NCBI RefSeq assembly: GCF_017874715.1
Contig: NZ_JAGGLR010000002.1
Span: 248,001-312,000, forward strand
DNA length: 64,000 nt
DNA from: Streptomyces iranensis
GTDB lineage: Bacteria; Actinomycetota; Actinomycetes; Streptomycetales; Streptomycetaceae
Direction of reading: 5' to 3'
In this document: positions 8,176 through 16,416 of the stretch, in pieces
Position numbering within the stretch: the stretch's first letter is position 1
Layout of the letters: every line of letters begins with the position of its first letter
Made by a program: the position numbers and the translations under genes
Notes under the pieces: model-generated
Database searches by the model: none
What the model was told of the DNA's origin: nothing
The model's input: only the letters and a program-made list of their open reading frames with translations

Positions 8176-9259
8176 GGTGCTCCCCTCCCTCGGTTCCCTC
8201 GGCCTCCTCGGCGGTCGCCCGTCGCCGCACACCGAGTCCGGGGCGGCCACTGGTCCGTACGACCCCGTCGGTGCCCCCGATGCCGGTCCACGGGTCGTGG
8301 GCGAGCAGCAGATGGCCATCGAGGTCGATCCAGCGGGCGCGGTCCGCGAGGTGCACGGCGGGCGCGAGGCCGAGGGTGCTGGCGGTCAGGCAGCCCAGCA
8401 TCAGGTCGGTGCCGCTGCCCTCGAGCAGCGAGGCGATCCGCAGCGCGGCGTGGACACCGCCGCACTTGGCGAGCTTGACGTTGACGCCCTGCACCCGCCC
8501 GGCGAGACGGCGGACGTCCTCGTGGTCGACGGCGTCCTCGTCCGCGATGACCAGCAGCGGCGAGCGTTCGGCGAGCCGGGCCAGTGCCTCGGGGTCACCC
8601 GGTGCGATGGGCTGTTCGACGGCCTCGACGGCGGGCTCCAGCTCCGCGAAGCGGGGCAGCAGCTCCCGCGCACGGGCCACGGTCCAGGCGCCGTTGGGGT
8701 CGAGCAGCAGCCGGGCGGTGGGCGCGGCGGCGCGCACGGCACGTACGCGCGCCACGTCGTCCTCGGGGTCCGGGCTCCCCGCCTTGATCTTGATGACGGA
8801 GAAGCCGCTGTCGGCCAGAGACCGGGCCCGCACCGCGGCGCGCTCCGCCGGAACGATGCCCACCGTGCGGGCGGTGGTGGCGAACGGCCGCGGCGAGGAG
8901 GGGTCGAGGAGCCGGTGGAGTGCCAGGCCCGCGCGTTTGCCGCACAGGTCGAGGAGCGCCGATTCGACGGCGGCCCGCACCGCGGCCGGGCGGTGGTGGC
9001 CGGGCTCCTCCTCGCGCAGGGCGGACAGCGCGCTCTCCGGATCGGCGCAGCGAACCAGGTCCCGGGACGCCTGGTGCAGCAGCCGCTGGAGGGTGGCGGT
9101 GTCGAGGCCGTAGTACCCGCTGGTGACGGCCTCGCCATGGCCGTACTGCCCCGCGTGCTCGACGGTCAGCCATACGGCGTCGCGGGCGGCCATGGTGGAA
9201 CGGGAGATCCGCAGCGGCTCGGCGAGTTCGAGGCGTACGGTGCGCTGGTCGGCTTTCAC
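8159..9259 (-). CDS. Enolase-superfamily dipeptide epimerase-like enzyme
   Basis: A 366-residue member of the mandelate racemase/muconate lactonizing group, closest in pattern to L-Ala-D/L-Glu and related dipeptide epimerases. The KIKAG strand supplies one catalytic Lys and VNVKLAKCGG the opposing Lys, the pair that defines the epimerase branch. Metal ligands fit LLLDPNGAW (Asp), EQPIAPGD (Glu) and IADEDAVD (Asp). GTG overlaps the PLP gene stop as GTGA. In this operon it could invert a stereocentre in an amino acid or dipeptide intermediate. A typical cell-wall role is less likely given the neighbours. Confidence 0.87.
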   Translation of the reverse strand: MKADQRTVRLELAEPLRISRSTMAARDAVWLTVEHAGQYGHGEAVTSGYYGLDTATLQRLLHQASRDLVRCADPESALSALREEEPGHHRPAAVRAAVESALLDLCGKRAGLALHRLLDPSSPRPFATTARTVGIVPAERAAVRARSLADSGFSVIKIKAGSPDPEDDVARVRAVRAAAPTARLLLDPNGAWTVARARELLPRFAELEPAVEAVEQPIAPGDPEALARLAERSPLLVIADEDAVDHEDVRRLAGRVQGVNVKLAKCGGVHAALRIASLLEGSGTDLMLGCLTASTLGLAPAVHLADRARWIDLDGHLLLAHDPWTGIGGTDGVVRTSGRPGLGVRRRATAEEAEGTEGGEHREDVA

Positions 9260-10347
9260 GAGGTGCTTTCCAGGATCGGGGACCCGCTGCTCAGCGGGTC
9301 GGTGACGGCGGTGCAGCGCACCCAGCCCGTGGCCTCCGTGGCGCGCGGGTGGGCGATCTGCACGGGCCGGGTGGCGGCGGTGGTCAGGTCGAGGCCGTGT
9401 GCGGCGGCGAAGTCGTCGTCGTAGACGGTGCCGAGATAGCGGTGCGGCCCGTCGGGGAAGACGGTGGCCACGACGGCTCCGGGGTGGACGCGGGCGGCCC
9501 AGGCGGCGACGAGCGCGACGGCTCCGGTGCTCCAGCCGCCGCTGATGAAGCTGCCCTTGGCGAGCGCCCGGCAGGTGGTCGCGGCCTCGGCCGGGCCCAC
9601 CCAGTGGACCTCCTCGAAGGCGTCGTAGGCCACGTTGCGCGGGTGGATGCTGCTGCCCAGACCGCGCATCAGCCGGGGCCGCGCGGGCTGGCCGAAGATG
9701 GTGGACCCGGTGGCGTCGACCCCGATGAGCCGCAGCTCGGGCCAGTGCTCGCGCAGGGGCCGGATGAGGCCGGCGCTGTGGCCGCCGGTGCCGACGCTGC
9801 ACACCAGGATGTCGAGATGGTCGAGCTGGGTGGTCAGTTCGGCGGCGAGTGAGGCGTAACCGGTGGTGTTGTCGGGGTTGTTGTACTGATCGGGCCAGTA
9901 GGCGTCCGGCAGCAGTGCCAGCATCTCGCGCAGCCGCGCCAGGCGGGCGGCCTGCCATCCGCCCTCGGCCGCCGGGCGGTCCACGAGCTCCAGGCGGACG
10001 CCGTAGGTGCGCAGCAGCCGCCGCATCGACGGTTCCAGCTCGGTGTCGCAGACCAGCACGATGGGGTGGCCGAGCGCCTGGCCCGCGAAGGCGAGGCCGA
10101 TGCCGAGGGTGCCTGAGGTGGATTCCACCACCGGGGCGCCGGGGCGCAGTTCGCCACGTTCCCGGGCGCCGAGCAGCATGGACACGGCGGCGCGGGCCTT
10201 CATCCCGCCGGTGCCGAGCCCTTCGAGCTTGGCCCAGAAGCCGGGGTGGGGGCAGGGCAGGTCGGTGGTGATCCGGGCGAGCGGGGTACGGCCGAGCAGG
10301 GCGAGGAGGTCGCCGCCCGCGGGGGCGTGGTGGAGGGCCGGGGTCAT
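9256..10347 (-). CDS. Cysteine-synthase-family PLP enzyme, atypical active site
   Basis: A 363-residue fold-type II PLP enzyme of the cysteine synthase/cystathionine beta-synthase family. The PLP lysine is probably in GTGGMKARAA, where the usual Lys-Asp-Arg is Lys-Ala-Arg. The substrate loop, normally TSGNTG or SSGN, reads ESTSGTLGIGLA, so the Asn is Thr. CSVGTGGHSAGL is the phosphate-binding glycine loop. These changes are like those in branch members such as SbnA that use other acceptors. The ATG overlaps the DUF364 stop as ATGA. It may make a diamino acid or join an amino acid to an activated serine; that is inference. The long C-terminal part (about 290-363) has no catalytic motif I recognise. 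Confidence 0.85.
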   Translation of the reverse strand: MTPALHHAPAGGDLLALLGRTPLARITTDLPCPHPGFWAKLEGLGTGGMKARAAVSMLLGARERGELRPGAPVVESTSGTLGIGLAFAGQALGHPIVLVCDTELEPSMRRLLRTYGVRLELVDRPAAEGGWQAARLARLREMLALLPDAYWPDQYNNPDNTTGYASLAAELTTQLDHLDILVCSVGTGGHSAGLIRPLREHWPELRLIGVDATGSTIFGQPARPRLMRGLGSSIHPRNVAYDAFEEVHWVGPAEAATTCRALAKGSFISGGWSTGAVALVAAWAARVHPGAVVATVFPDGPHRYLGTVYDDDFAAAHGLDLTTAATRPVQIAHPRATEATGWVRCTAVTDPLSSGSPILESTS

Positions 10348-11168
10348 GGGGCGCCCCCGTAACAGTGGATGGTCCCGGGGCCGCCGTCGAGCCAGAAGAA
10401 CGGGTAGGGCTCGGCGCACACCGCGGTGACCCCGGCGCCGATCAGCCGTGGCAGGATCGCGCTCCCGGTCTGGGCGAACATCACCAGTTGTCTGCCGTGG
10501 CGCAGGGCGTGCTCGCGCAGCGGCTCGAAGGTGCCGTTGCCGAGCGTCATACCGGAGGCGAGCACGGCGTCGCAGTCCGCCAGCCGCGCGAGCGCGTCGG
10601 TGGCGATCGGCTCACCCCACTCCGTGGTGCCGCCCTTGAGGTCGCACGGCACATAGCGCAGCCCTCGCGAACGCAAGTCCTCCAGAAGGGAGTTGACCAC
10701 TCCCACGACGAGGACGGTCCGGCCCGGCGCCAGGTCCAGCAGCCCGGCGACGGACGCGGCCCGCGCACGGGACTTCCGCAGGGAGTCGCCCGCCGCGAGG
10801 GCCACCGGCCGCGCCCCGTGGCGGGATGTGTGCGGCATCGCATGCATCAGATACGCGTCCAGGGCGGCGATCCGGACCGGCGTCAGGTCATGCCGCAGCA
10901 ACCGGGCCACGTCCGCGCCGACGCAGTCGTCGATCGCGCCGTCGGGCAGCGCACCGGGCTCGACGGCGCACGAGCCGACGGCCTCGGCCAGCCGCAGGCT
11001 GAACACCTCGTTGCGGTAGCCGCCGCCGCGCCCGTCATGGCGTACGGCCTGGCGGGTGGTGAAGGCCACGGCGATCCGCAGGGTGCGCGGATCGGGCCCG
11101 AGGGCCCCGTCCAGCACCCGGCCGTGCAACTCCTCGAAGGAGGCGGCTTGTTCGGTGCGCGTCGTCAT
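10344..11168 (-). CDS. DUF364/DUF4213 (putative heavy-metal chelation) Rossmann-like protein
   Basis: A 274-residue protein with the DUF4213-DUF364 layout, families named for a putative heavy-metal chelation role. The N-terminal half holds GGYRNEVFSLRLAEAVG, and the C-terminal Rossmann-like half holds RTVLVVGVVNSLLEDL, then CDAVLASGMTLGNGTFEPL and MFAQTGSAILPRL, the conserved block of DUF364. ATG overlaps the ATP-grasp stop as ATGA. Some relatives sit in molybdenum or metal-use loci. The exact chemistry is not established; here it lies second in a Zur-linked operon. Confidence 0.82.
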   Translation of the reverse strand: MTTRTEQAASFEELHGRVLDGALGPDPRTLRIAVAFTTRQAVRHDGRGGGYRNEVFSLRLAEAVGSCAVEPGALPDGAIDDCVGADVARLLRHDLTPVRIAALDAYLMHAMPHTSRHGARPVALAAGDSLRKSRARAASVAGLLDLAPGRTVLVVGVVNSLLEDLRSRGLRYVPCDLKGGTTEWGEPIATDALARLADCDAVLASGMTLGNGTFEPLREHALRHGRQLVMFAQTGSAILPRLIGAGVTAVCAEPYPFFWLDGGPGTIHCYGGAP

Positions 11169-12421
11169 GCGACCACCACCCGCGGGCGCACCCCGGCCAG
11201 CAGGGCCTCGACACGGTCGCGGGCCCCGGTCCCGGCCGCGTCGGCCGCCATGACATGGCCGAGGTATTCGTTGTTGCTACCGGTCGCCGCGACCTGCTTG
11301 CCGGGCTCGGCGAACCGCACCTCGAGAACGTCCGGCTCCTCCCGCATCGCGTCGCCGCCCTCGATCGACACCAGCGTTCCGGCGGTGTCCGGCACCAGGA
11401 AGCCGATGGCGGCGCTGCGCAGCCCGGTGTCCAGCCGCCGCAGATCGGGCCGCCGGCCGAGGCTTACGTCCACGCAGGCGGCCGTGAGGTCGATCCCGGT
11501 GACATGGCGGACCAGTTCGGTGATGCGGTTCCCCGCGGGGCGGGGGTTGACCTCCACCACCCGTGGCCCGGCGGCGGACAGCTTGATCTCGGTATGGGCC
11601 ACGACGCCGTCCAGGCCGAGTCCCTTCAGCGCGAGCAGCGCGGTCTCGCACACCGCCTCGGTGTCCTCCGGGGCGAGCGCGGCCGGGAACATGTGCCCGG
11701 TCTCGATGAACGCGGGCGCCCCGCCGACGCTCTTGTCCGTCACCCCGACCACCTCGGCCGCACCGCCGAAGGACACCGTCTCGACACTGACCTCCGGCCC
11801 GTCGAGGAGCTCTTCGAGCAGCACGACGGGGGAACGGAGCTGGCCACGGGCGTTGACGGGAAAGTCGGCGAGCGCCCGGAAGGCGTCCAGCAGCTCGCGT
11901 TCGTCCTCGACCCGCCGTACGTACATCCCCGCGCACAGATCCACGGGCTTGACCACCAGCGGATAGCCGATGTCGCGGGCCGCCTCGGCGGTGTGCGCCC
12001 AGTCGGCGCAGACCGCGTAGCGCGGCCCGGCCACCCCGGCGGCCTCGAGCACCCGCCGGGTGGCGTCCTTGCGGCAGGCGTTCCGCACGGCTTCGGCGGA
12101 GGGTCCTGGCAGCCCCAGCCGGTCGGCGATGCGCGCGGCCGTCGGCAGGTAGTAGTCGCAGGACGTGATGACGCCGTCGAAGCGCAGCGTGCCGTGGAGC
12201 CCTTCCACCAGCGGCAGCAGGGAGTCGGCGTCGTTGGTGTCGGCGGTCAGCACATGGCGGGCCGCGAGCAGCGGATGCGCGGTGCCCTCGGGCGCCGCAC
12301 GCAGATAGTGGTGCAGATCGCGGGTGAGGAAGGTGAACTCGTGCCCACCCTCGCGGATCGCCCGTGGCAGCAGCCTGCTCATCGATCCGACCCAGCTTTC
12401 GACCATCAGCAGGTGGGCCAC
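11165..12421 (-). CDS. ATP-grasp ligase, first gene of the Zur-linked operon
   Basis: A 418-residue ATP-grasp carboxylate-amine ligase. Residues about 140-175 hold the YPLVVKPVDLCAGMYVRRV nucleotide-binding block, VVLLEELLDGPEVSVE follows, and VVEVNPRPAGNRITELV is the Mg-binding C-terminal motif (Glu-x-Asn). Enzymes of this group make peptide or amide bonds with an acylphosphate intermediate, as in carnosine or dapdiamide-type ligases. The GTG start has GGAGAG three bases upstream, and the open frame extends past it without support. About 120 bp upstream lies the Zur-like box, and all the genes down to the importer follow in the same direction with overlaps. It is the likely bond-forming step of the pathway. 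Confidence 0.88.
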   Translation of the reverse strand: MAHLLMVESWVGSMSRLLPRAIREGGHEFTFLTRDLHHYLRAAPEGTAHPLLAARHVLTADTNDADSLLPLVEGLHGTLRFDGVITSCDYYLPTAARIADRLGLPGPSAEAVRNACRKDATRRVLEAAGVAGPRYAVCADWAHTAEAARDIGYPLVVKPVDLCAGMYVRRVEDERELLDAFRALADFPVNARGQLRSPVVLLEELLDGPEVSVETVSFGGAAEVVGVTDKSVGGAPAFIETGHMFPAALAPEDTEAVCETALLALKGLGLDGVVAHTEIKLSAAGPRVVEVNPRPAGNRITELVRHVTGIDLTAACVDVSLGRRPDLRRLDTGLRSAAIGFLVPDTAGTLVSIEGGDAMREEPDVLEVRFAEPGKQVAATGSNNEYLGHVMAADAAGTGARDRVEALLAGVRPRVVVA

Positions 12422-12542
12422 AACTCTCCTTCGTCGTAGGCAGATTGGGGGTAAACCCTCGTCGTCGGGCTGGAGGTCGGGGCAGGCCGGGGCACAGGGC
12501 GCCGCCGGGTGTCCCCGCCTTGACCACCCACCGCACACTAAT

Positions 12543-12557
12543 CGATAATCGTTTTCA
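12543..12557. promoter_or_regulatory. Zur-like operator between divergent genes
   Basis: CGATAATCGTTTTCA matches the actinobacterial Zur pattern TGAAAATCATTTTCA at 12 of 15 positions and is an AT-rich island in GC-rich DNA. It lies about 120 bp upstream of the ATP-grasp start and 33 bp upstream of the divergent hydrolase start, so it could repress both. Zur binds such sites with zinc and releases when zinc is scarce. Fur/DmdR iron boxes and Nur boxes have different patterns. Binding has not been shown. Confidence 0.65.
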
Positions 12558-12590
12558 TTGTCATCTGATGGTCCGAGGATAGCGAGACAC

Positions 12591-14108
12591 ATGAGCTCCC
12601 CCCAACGGCGCGCCTCGGTGGCGTGCGCTCTGACGGCGTGCGCCGCCACCCTCGTCACCGGCGCGCCCGCCCCCGCCCACGCCACTCCCCCGACCCCGAC
12701 CGCGACCCCGACCCTTCGCTTCGGCGCCTGCCCGGATTCCGTACCGGACCCGCCCGCGCCGGAACACGTCGAGTGCGCCACGCTCGCCGTCCCGCTGGAC
12801 TGGAGCCACCCGGGCGGCAGGCGCATCCGGGTCGCCGTCTCCCGCGTACGGGCCTCCGGGCCTCCCGCCGAGCGGCGCGGCATCCTCCTGGTGAACCCGG
12901 GCGGGCCCGGCGGACCGGGGCTGCCGTACGCCGTCACCAAGCGCGCCAAACTCCCCGAGAGCGTCCGGCGTTCGTACGACATCATCGGCTTCGACCCGCG
13001 CGGCGTCGGCCACAGCGCGCCCGCCGGCTGCGGCCGCATGGGCGGCCTCTTCGACACACCGGGCGCCGATCCCGTACCGGTCGGCCCCAGGGCGGAGCGC
13101 GCACACCTCCACTCCCTGCGGCGCATGGCGGACGACTGCGCGGCGGGGGCGGCCGGCGCCCTGCCGCATCTGTCGACGGAGCAGACCGCATACGACATGG
13201 ACGCCATACGGGCGGCCCTCGGCGAGCGGCGCACCGGCTTCCTCGGTGTCTCCTACGGCAGCTACCTCGGCGCCGCCTACGCCGCCCACTTCCCCCGCCG
13301 CGTGTCCCGCATGGTGCTCGACAGCGTCGTCGGCCCATGGGAGTGGTACGACTTCGACCTGCGGCAGACCCGGGCCCTGCTGCGCCAGCGCGAGGTGTTC
13401 TTCCGCTGGGTGGCGGAGCACCCGGGGCGGTTCGGGCTCGGCGGCAGCCCCGAGGCGGTGCGCGAGGCGTATCTGCGGGTGCGCACGGGGCTCGCCACCC
13501 ACCCCGTGGACGGGTTCGGCGCGGCCGCGTTCGACCGTGCCGTCTACCGCGCGCTCGGCCGCACCGAACGCTGGACGGGCCTCGCCGACGGCCTCCGCGC
13601 CTCTCTGCGCGACGGCGACACCGGCGCCCTCCGCCCCGACGAGCCCTTCGACGGCCCGGAGTCACGCAACTACGAGGCCGCCAACCGGATCGTCAAGTGC
13701 GCGGACGGCCACGCCCCCACGCCCCGCCGGGTGGCCGCCGACATCCGCCGGACGCGGCGGCTGGATCCGCAGCCGGTCCTCACCGGTATCGAGGCGTCCA
13801 CCTGCGCCTACTGGCACCACCAGCCCGCCCACCGCACCCGGCTCGGCAGCCCCGGCGCCCCGCCCGCCCTGCTGATCGCCTCCGCCCACGACCCCGTCAC
13901 CCCCATCGAGGGCGCGCGCCGGCTCCGGCACCGGCTGCCCGGTTCGCGGCTGGTGACGCTCCACCAGGACTACTCCCACGGCGTGTTCGCCAGCCGGGGC
14001 GATCCGTGTGTCGATGGAGCCGCCGCCGCGTACCTGGTCGAGGGGAGGCTTCCGGCGGCCGATGTGCACTGCACCGGTCCCGGCCTGCCCGAACCGGACC
14101 AGGGCTGA
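12591..14108 (+). CDS. Secreted alpha/beta hydrolase, tripeptidyl aminopeptidase-like
   Basis: A 505-residue S33-type hydrolase with a C-terminal TAP-like domain, as in Streptomyces SlpD/SlpE and tripeptidyl aminopeptidases. A signal peptide covers about residues 1-33 (Arg-Arg, hydrophobic core, Ala-rich cleavage site near PAHA). The nucleophile Ser is residue 221 in GVSYGSY. IIGFDPRGVGHS is the conserved strand, DPVTP holds the Asp and YSHGVF the His. The ATG at 12591 gives the signal peptide; the frame extends a few codons upstream at a TTG. Divergent from the Zur-linked operon and close to its box, it might process a peptide product or free metals from peptides outside the cell, which is speculative. 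Confidence 0.88.
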   Translation: MSSPQRRASVACALTACAATLVTGAPAPAHATPPTPTATPTLRFGACPDSVPDPPAPEHVECATLAVPLDWSHPGGRRIRVAVSRVRASGPPAERRGILLVNPGGPGGPGLPYAVTKRAKLPESVRRSYDIIGFDPRGVGHSAPAGCGRMGGLFDTPGADPVPVGPRAERAHLHSLRRMADDCAAGAAGALPHLSTEQTAYDMDAIRAALGERRTGFLGVSYGSYLGAAYAAHFPRRVSRMVLDSVVGPWEWYDFDLRQTRALLRQREVFFRWVAEHPGRFGLGGSPEAVREAYLRVRTGLATHPVDGFGAAAFDRAVYRALGRTERWTGLADGLRASLRDGDTGALRPDEPFDGPESRNYEAANRIVKCADGHAPTPRRVAADIRRTRRLDPQPVLTGIEASTCAYWHHQPAHRTRLGSPGAPPALLIASAHDPVTPIEGARRLRHRLPGSRLVTLHQDYSHGVFASRGDPCVDGAAAAYLVEGRLPAADVHCTGPGLPEPDQG

Positions 14109-14317
14109 CCGTCGACCGTTTCTGTGAGTTTCTGTGAATCACCGGCCGGTCGGCTGCCGCGACCTGCCGGTTTCCCCCGGGCCCGGCTTCCGGTTCACAT
14201 CACACGCCCAGACTCGTGCAGAGCTGTCCCAGAACGGCGGATCACTGTGATGCGACGCGCCACGACTACGTCGGGCGACCGCAACCAGGTCCAGAGGGAC
14301 GGAAGGAAGAGCGCTTC

Positions 14318-15811
14318 ATGCCCAACGGCAGCATTGGCAGCGCCAGCACCAGCACGAGTGCCCGCACCGATACCGGCGCGGGACCGCTCGGCAGCGAACG
14401 GCACACGAGGTGGAACAGACCGCTCATCTCCCAGGTGGCCATCCTCATTCTGGTGAACACCATGGTGGACACCGTCGTCACCGCACCGCTCCTCGTCCTT
14501 CCCGAGATGCTCGACCACTTCGGCACCGATCAGTCGGCGTGGATCGACGCCAGCTCGCTGCTGGCGGGAGCGATGTGGGCGCCGCTGCTCGGGAAGAGCG
14601 CCGATATCCACGGCAAGCGCAGGGTGCTGGTGGGGACGTTGATCATCGCCCTCGCGGGCGCCCTCGTGTGTCTCGTCGCCCCCAACCTCTGGGTGTTCAT
14701 CTTCGGGCGTCTGTTGCAGGGAGCGGCTGTGGGAGCCGTGTTCCTCACGGTCGCCCTCATCCGTGACATGTGCGCACCGGACATGGCGATGGTCGTCACG
14801 GGTGTCGTGACCTCCGGCTCCGCACTCCTCAGCATCGTCATGCCCGCCCTCTTCGAGTTCACGGCCGCGGAGTTCGGCTGGCGGAGTGTGTTCGTGGCGT
14901 CGGCGATCTTCGCGGCCATCGCGGCGGTCCTGGTGCACCGCCTCGTTCCCCAGTCCACGATCACGACGCCGGGCAAGGTCGACATCGCCGGGGCCGTTCT
15001 CCTCGGTGGCGGGCTGGCGGCGGTGCTCAGCTATGTGAGCCTCGGGTCGGAGTTCGGCTGGTTCACCGTGGGCCCGCTCGCCCTCCTCGTCGGTGGCGCC
15101 GCGGCACTGGCCCGGTGGTTCCTGGTGGCGAGCCGGATTCCCGAGCCCGTGATCGACATCAGAAACCTCGGCAGGCCACTGGTGCTCACGCTGCTCGTGG
15201 TCGTCTTCGGAACCGGCGCGTACCAGAGCATGCTCACACTCTTCGGCCTGATCGCCAAGGTCTCGGCGGATCAGGACCTCGGGTACGGACTCGCCGCCCC
15301 GGGAGCGCTGGGCCTGCTGTACGGCATACCGGCGATCGGCATCGTGCTCGGCGGCACCCTGGCGGGGGTGCTCAGCACCCGCCTCGGACCGGCCGTGGCA
15401 CTGGCGGGTGGAGTGGCGATCGGAACGGTGGGAACCATCGGGATGTTCCTCGGGGACTCCGTACTCCCCCTCGCGGTCGTCTGCTCCTTCCTGCTGAGCC
15501 TCACCGCGGGAACGCTCGTGACATCCGGCTTCAACATGGCGGCGACGCTCGCACCCCCGGAACGACAGGGCGTGGTGTCCAGCATGGTCATGGTGATGGT
15601 GGCGACCGGGGCGGTGATCCTCAAGTTCGTGGGTTCGGCCGTACTCAAGTCCACCAACAGGGTCGTGGACGGAGAGACGGTGAACTCGGCCCTGGGCGTG
15701 CACGGTTACATCGCCATGGCCACCAGCGCGTTCATCGCCGCCGCCGTGGTCGTCGTCATCCTCCTGCGCACGCAGCGGCGCCGCGCACGCACCTCGGTTC
15801 TGGAGTCATGA
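14318..15811 (+). CDS. DHA2-type MFS drug efflux transporter
   Basis: A 497-residue integral membrane protein of the 14-helix MFS drug:H+ antiporter group. GKSADIHGKRRVLVG is the loop 2-3 motif, and GRLLQGAAVGAVFL is the motif-C-like segment of antiporters. The N terminus is Ser/Thr-rich. The ATG at 14318 follows GGAAGGAAG by 7 bases. Its stop overlaps the start of the following ABC remnant as ATGA, which suggests that the pump and the lost ABC system were once one operon. No dedicated regulator is next to it except the two-component system 600 bp downstream. Confidence 0.88.
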   Translation: MPNGSIGSASTSTSARTDTGAGPLGSERHTRWNRPLISQVAILILVNTMVDTVVTAPLLVLPEMLDHFGTDQSAWIDASSLLAGAMWAPLLGKSADIHGKRRVLVGTLIIALAGALVCLVAPNLWVFIFGRLLQGAAVGAVFLTVALIRDMCAPDMAMVVTGVVTSGSALLSIVMPALFEFTAAEFGWRSVFVASAIFAAIAAVLVHRLVPQSTITTPGKVDIAGAVLLGGGLAAVLSYVSLGSEFGWFTVGPLALLVGGAAALARWFLVASRIPEPVIDIRNLGRPLVLTLLVVVFGTGAYQSMLTLFGLIAKVSADQDLGYGLAAPGALGLLYGIPAIGIVLGGTLAGVLSTRLGPAVALAGGVAIGTVGTIGMFLGDSVLPLAVVCSFLLSLTAGTLVTSGFNMAATLAPPERQGVVSSMVMVMVATGAVILKFVGSAVLKSTNRVVDGETVNSALGVHGYIAMATSAFIAAAVVVVILLRTQRRRARTSVLES

Positions 15812-16357
15812 TGATCGAAGCACGCGGACTGACCAAGCGCTACGGCAAGGTGGTGGCCGTCGACGGCCTGACGTTCGCCGTCCGCCCTGGGGAACGGGCG
15901 CGGTGCTGCCCGGCCGGACGGCCCGCCACCATCTGCTGGCCCTCGCGGCCTGCAACGGCATCCCCCGTGGCCGAGTGGCGGAGGTCCTGGCGGAGGTAGG
16001 TCTTGAGAGCGTGGCCCGCCGCAGGGCCGGGACGTACTCGCTCGGCATGCGGCAGCGGCTCGGCATCGCGGCGGCTCTGCTGGGCCATCCCCCGGTACTC
16101 GTCTTCGACGAGCCGCTCAACGGGCTCGACCCCGCATCGGCCGCGGACGGCTGATCGCGGACACCGCCGTGGCGGCGTTCATCGACGCGCACTCCGGCCG
16201 TGAGGTCCTGGTGCGCGGCCCGCGGATGGATTCGCTGCGCCGGATGCTGTCACCGGCGGCGGAGGTGCGTACGGACGGCGCGGACGCCGTCATGGCAGGG
16301 TGTGTCGGGGCCCTGCTGACCGCTGCGTTCGTCGTCTTCCGCCGGCGCGACGCGTAA
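15808..16357 (+). pseudogene. ABC transporter ATPase-permease remnant with several deletions
   Basis: Three frame segments together make a decayed ABC-2 type system. Segment 1 (15808 to about 15897) encodes the N terminus MIEARGLTKRYGK and ends at VRPGE, just where Walker A should follow. After a deletion and frame change, segment 2 (about 15903-16135) resumes with PGRTARHHLLALAACNG, the signature SLGMRQRLGIAAALL and Walker B VLVFDEPLNGLDP. A second deletion then changes frame to GRGRLIADTAVAAFIDAHSG, the C-terminal ATPase region. The last 20 or so residues, ending FVVFRRRDA, look like the C terminus of an ABC-2 permease, so a third deletion removed nearly all of the permease. No functional ATPase can be made without Walker A. 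Confidence 0.85.
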
Positions 16358-16416
16358 CGGGCCGGGATGCCGGAGAGCGGACGATCGGGCGATCGGGCGA
16401 GGACGGGACGGGACGG

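Noticed and set aside
12543..12557. Fur/DmdR iron box instead of Zur
   Set aside because: The iron box of Streptomyces has a TTAGGTTAGGCTAACC-type pattern that is absent; the TTTTCA/ATAATC form fits Zur better.
12422..13234. N-terminal extension of the ATP-grasp frame into the hydrolase gene
   Set aside because: The extension crosses the intergenic promoter and lies antisense to the hydrolase; a good RBS supports the GTG at 12421.
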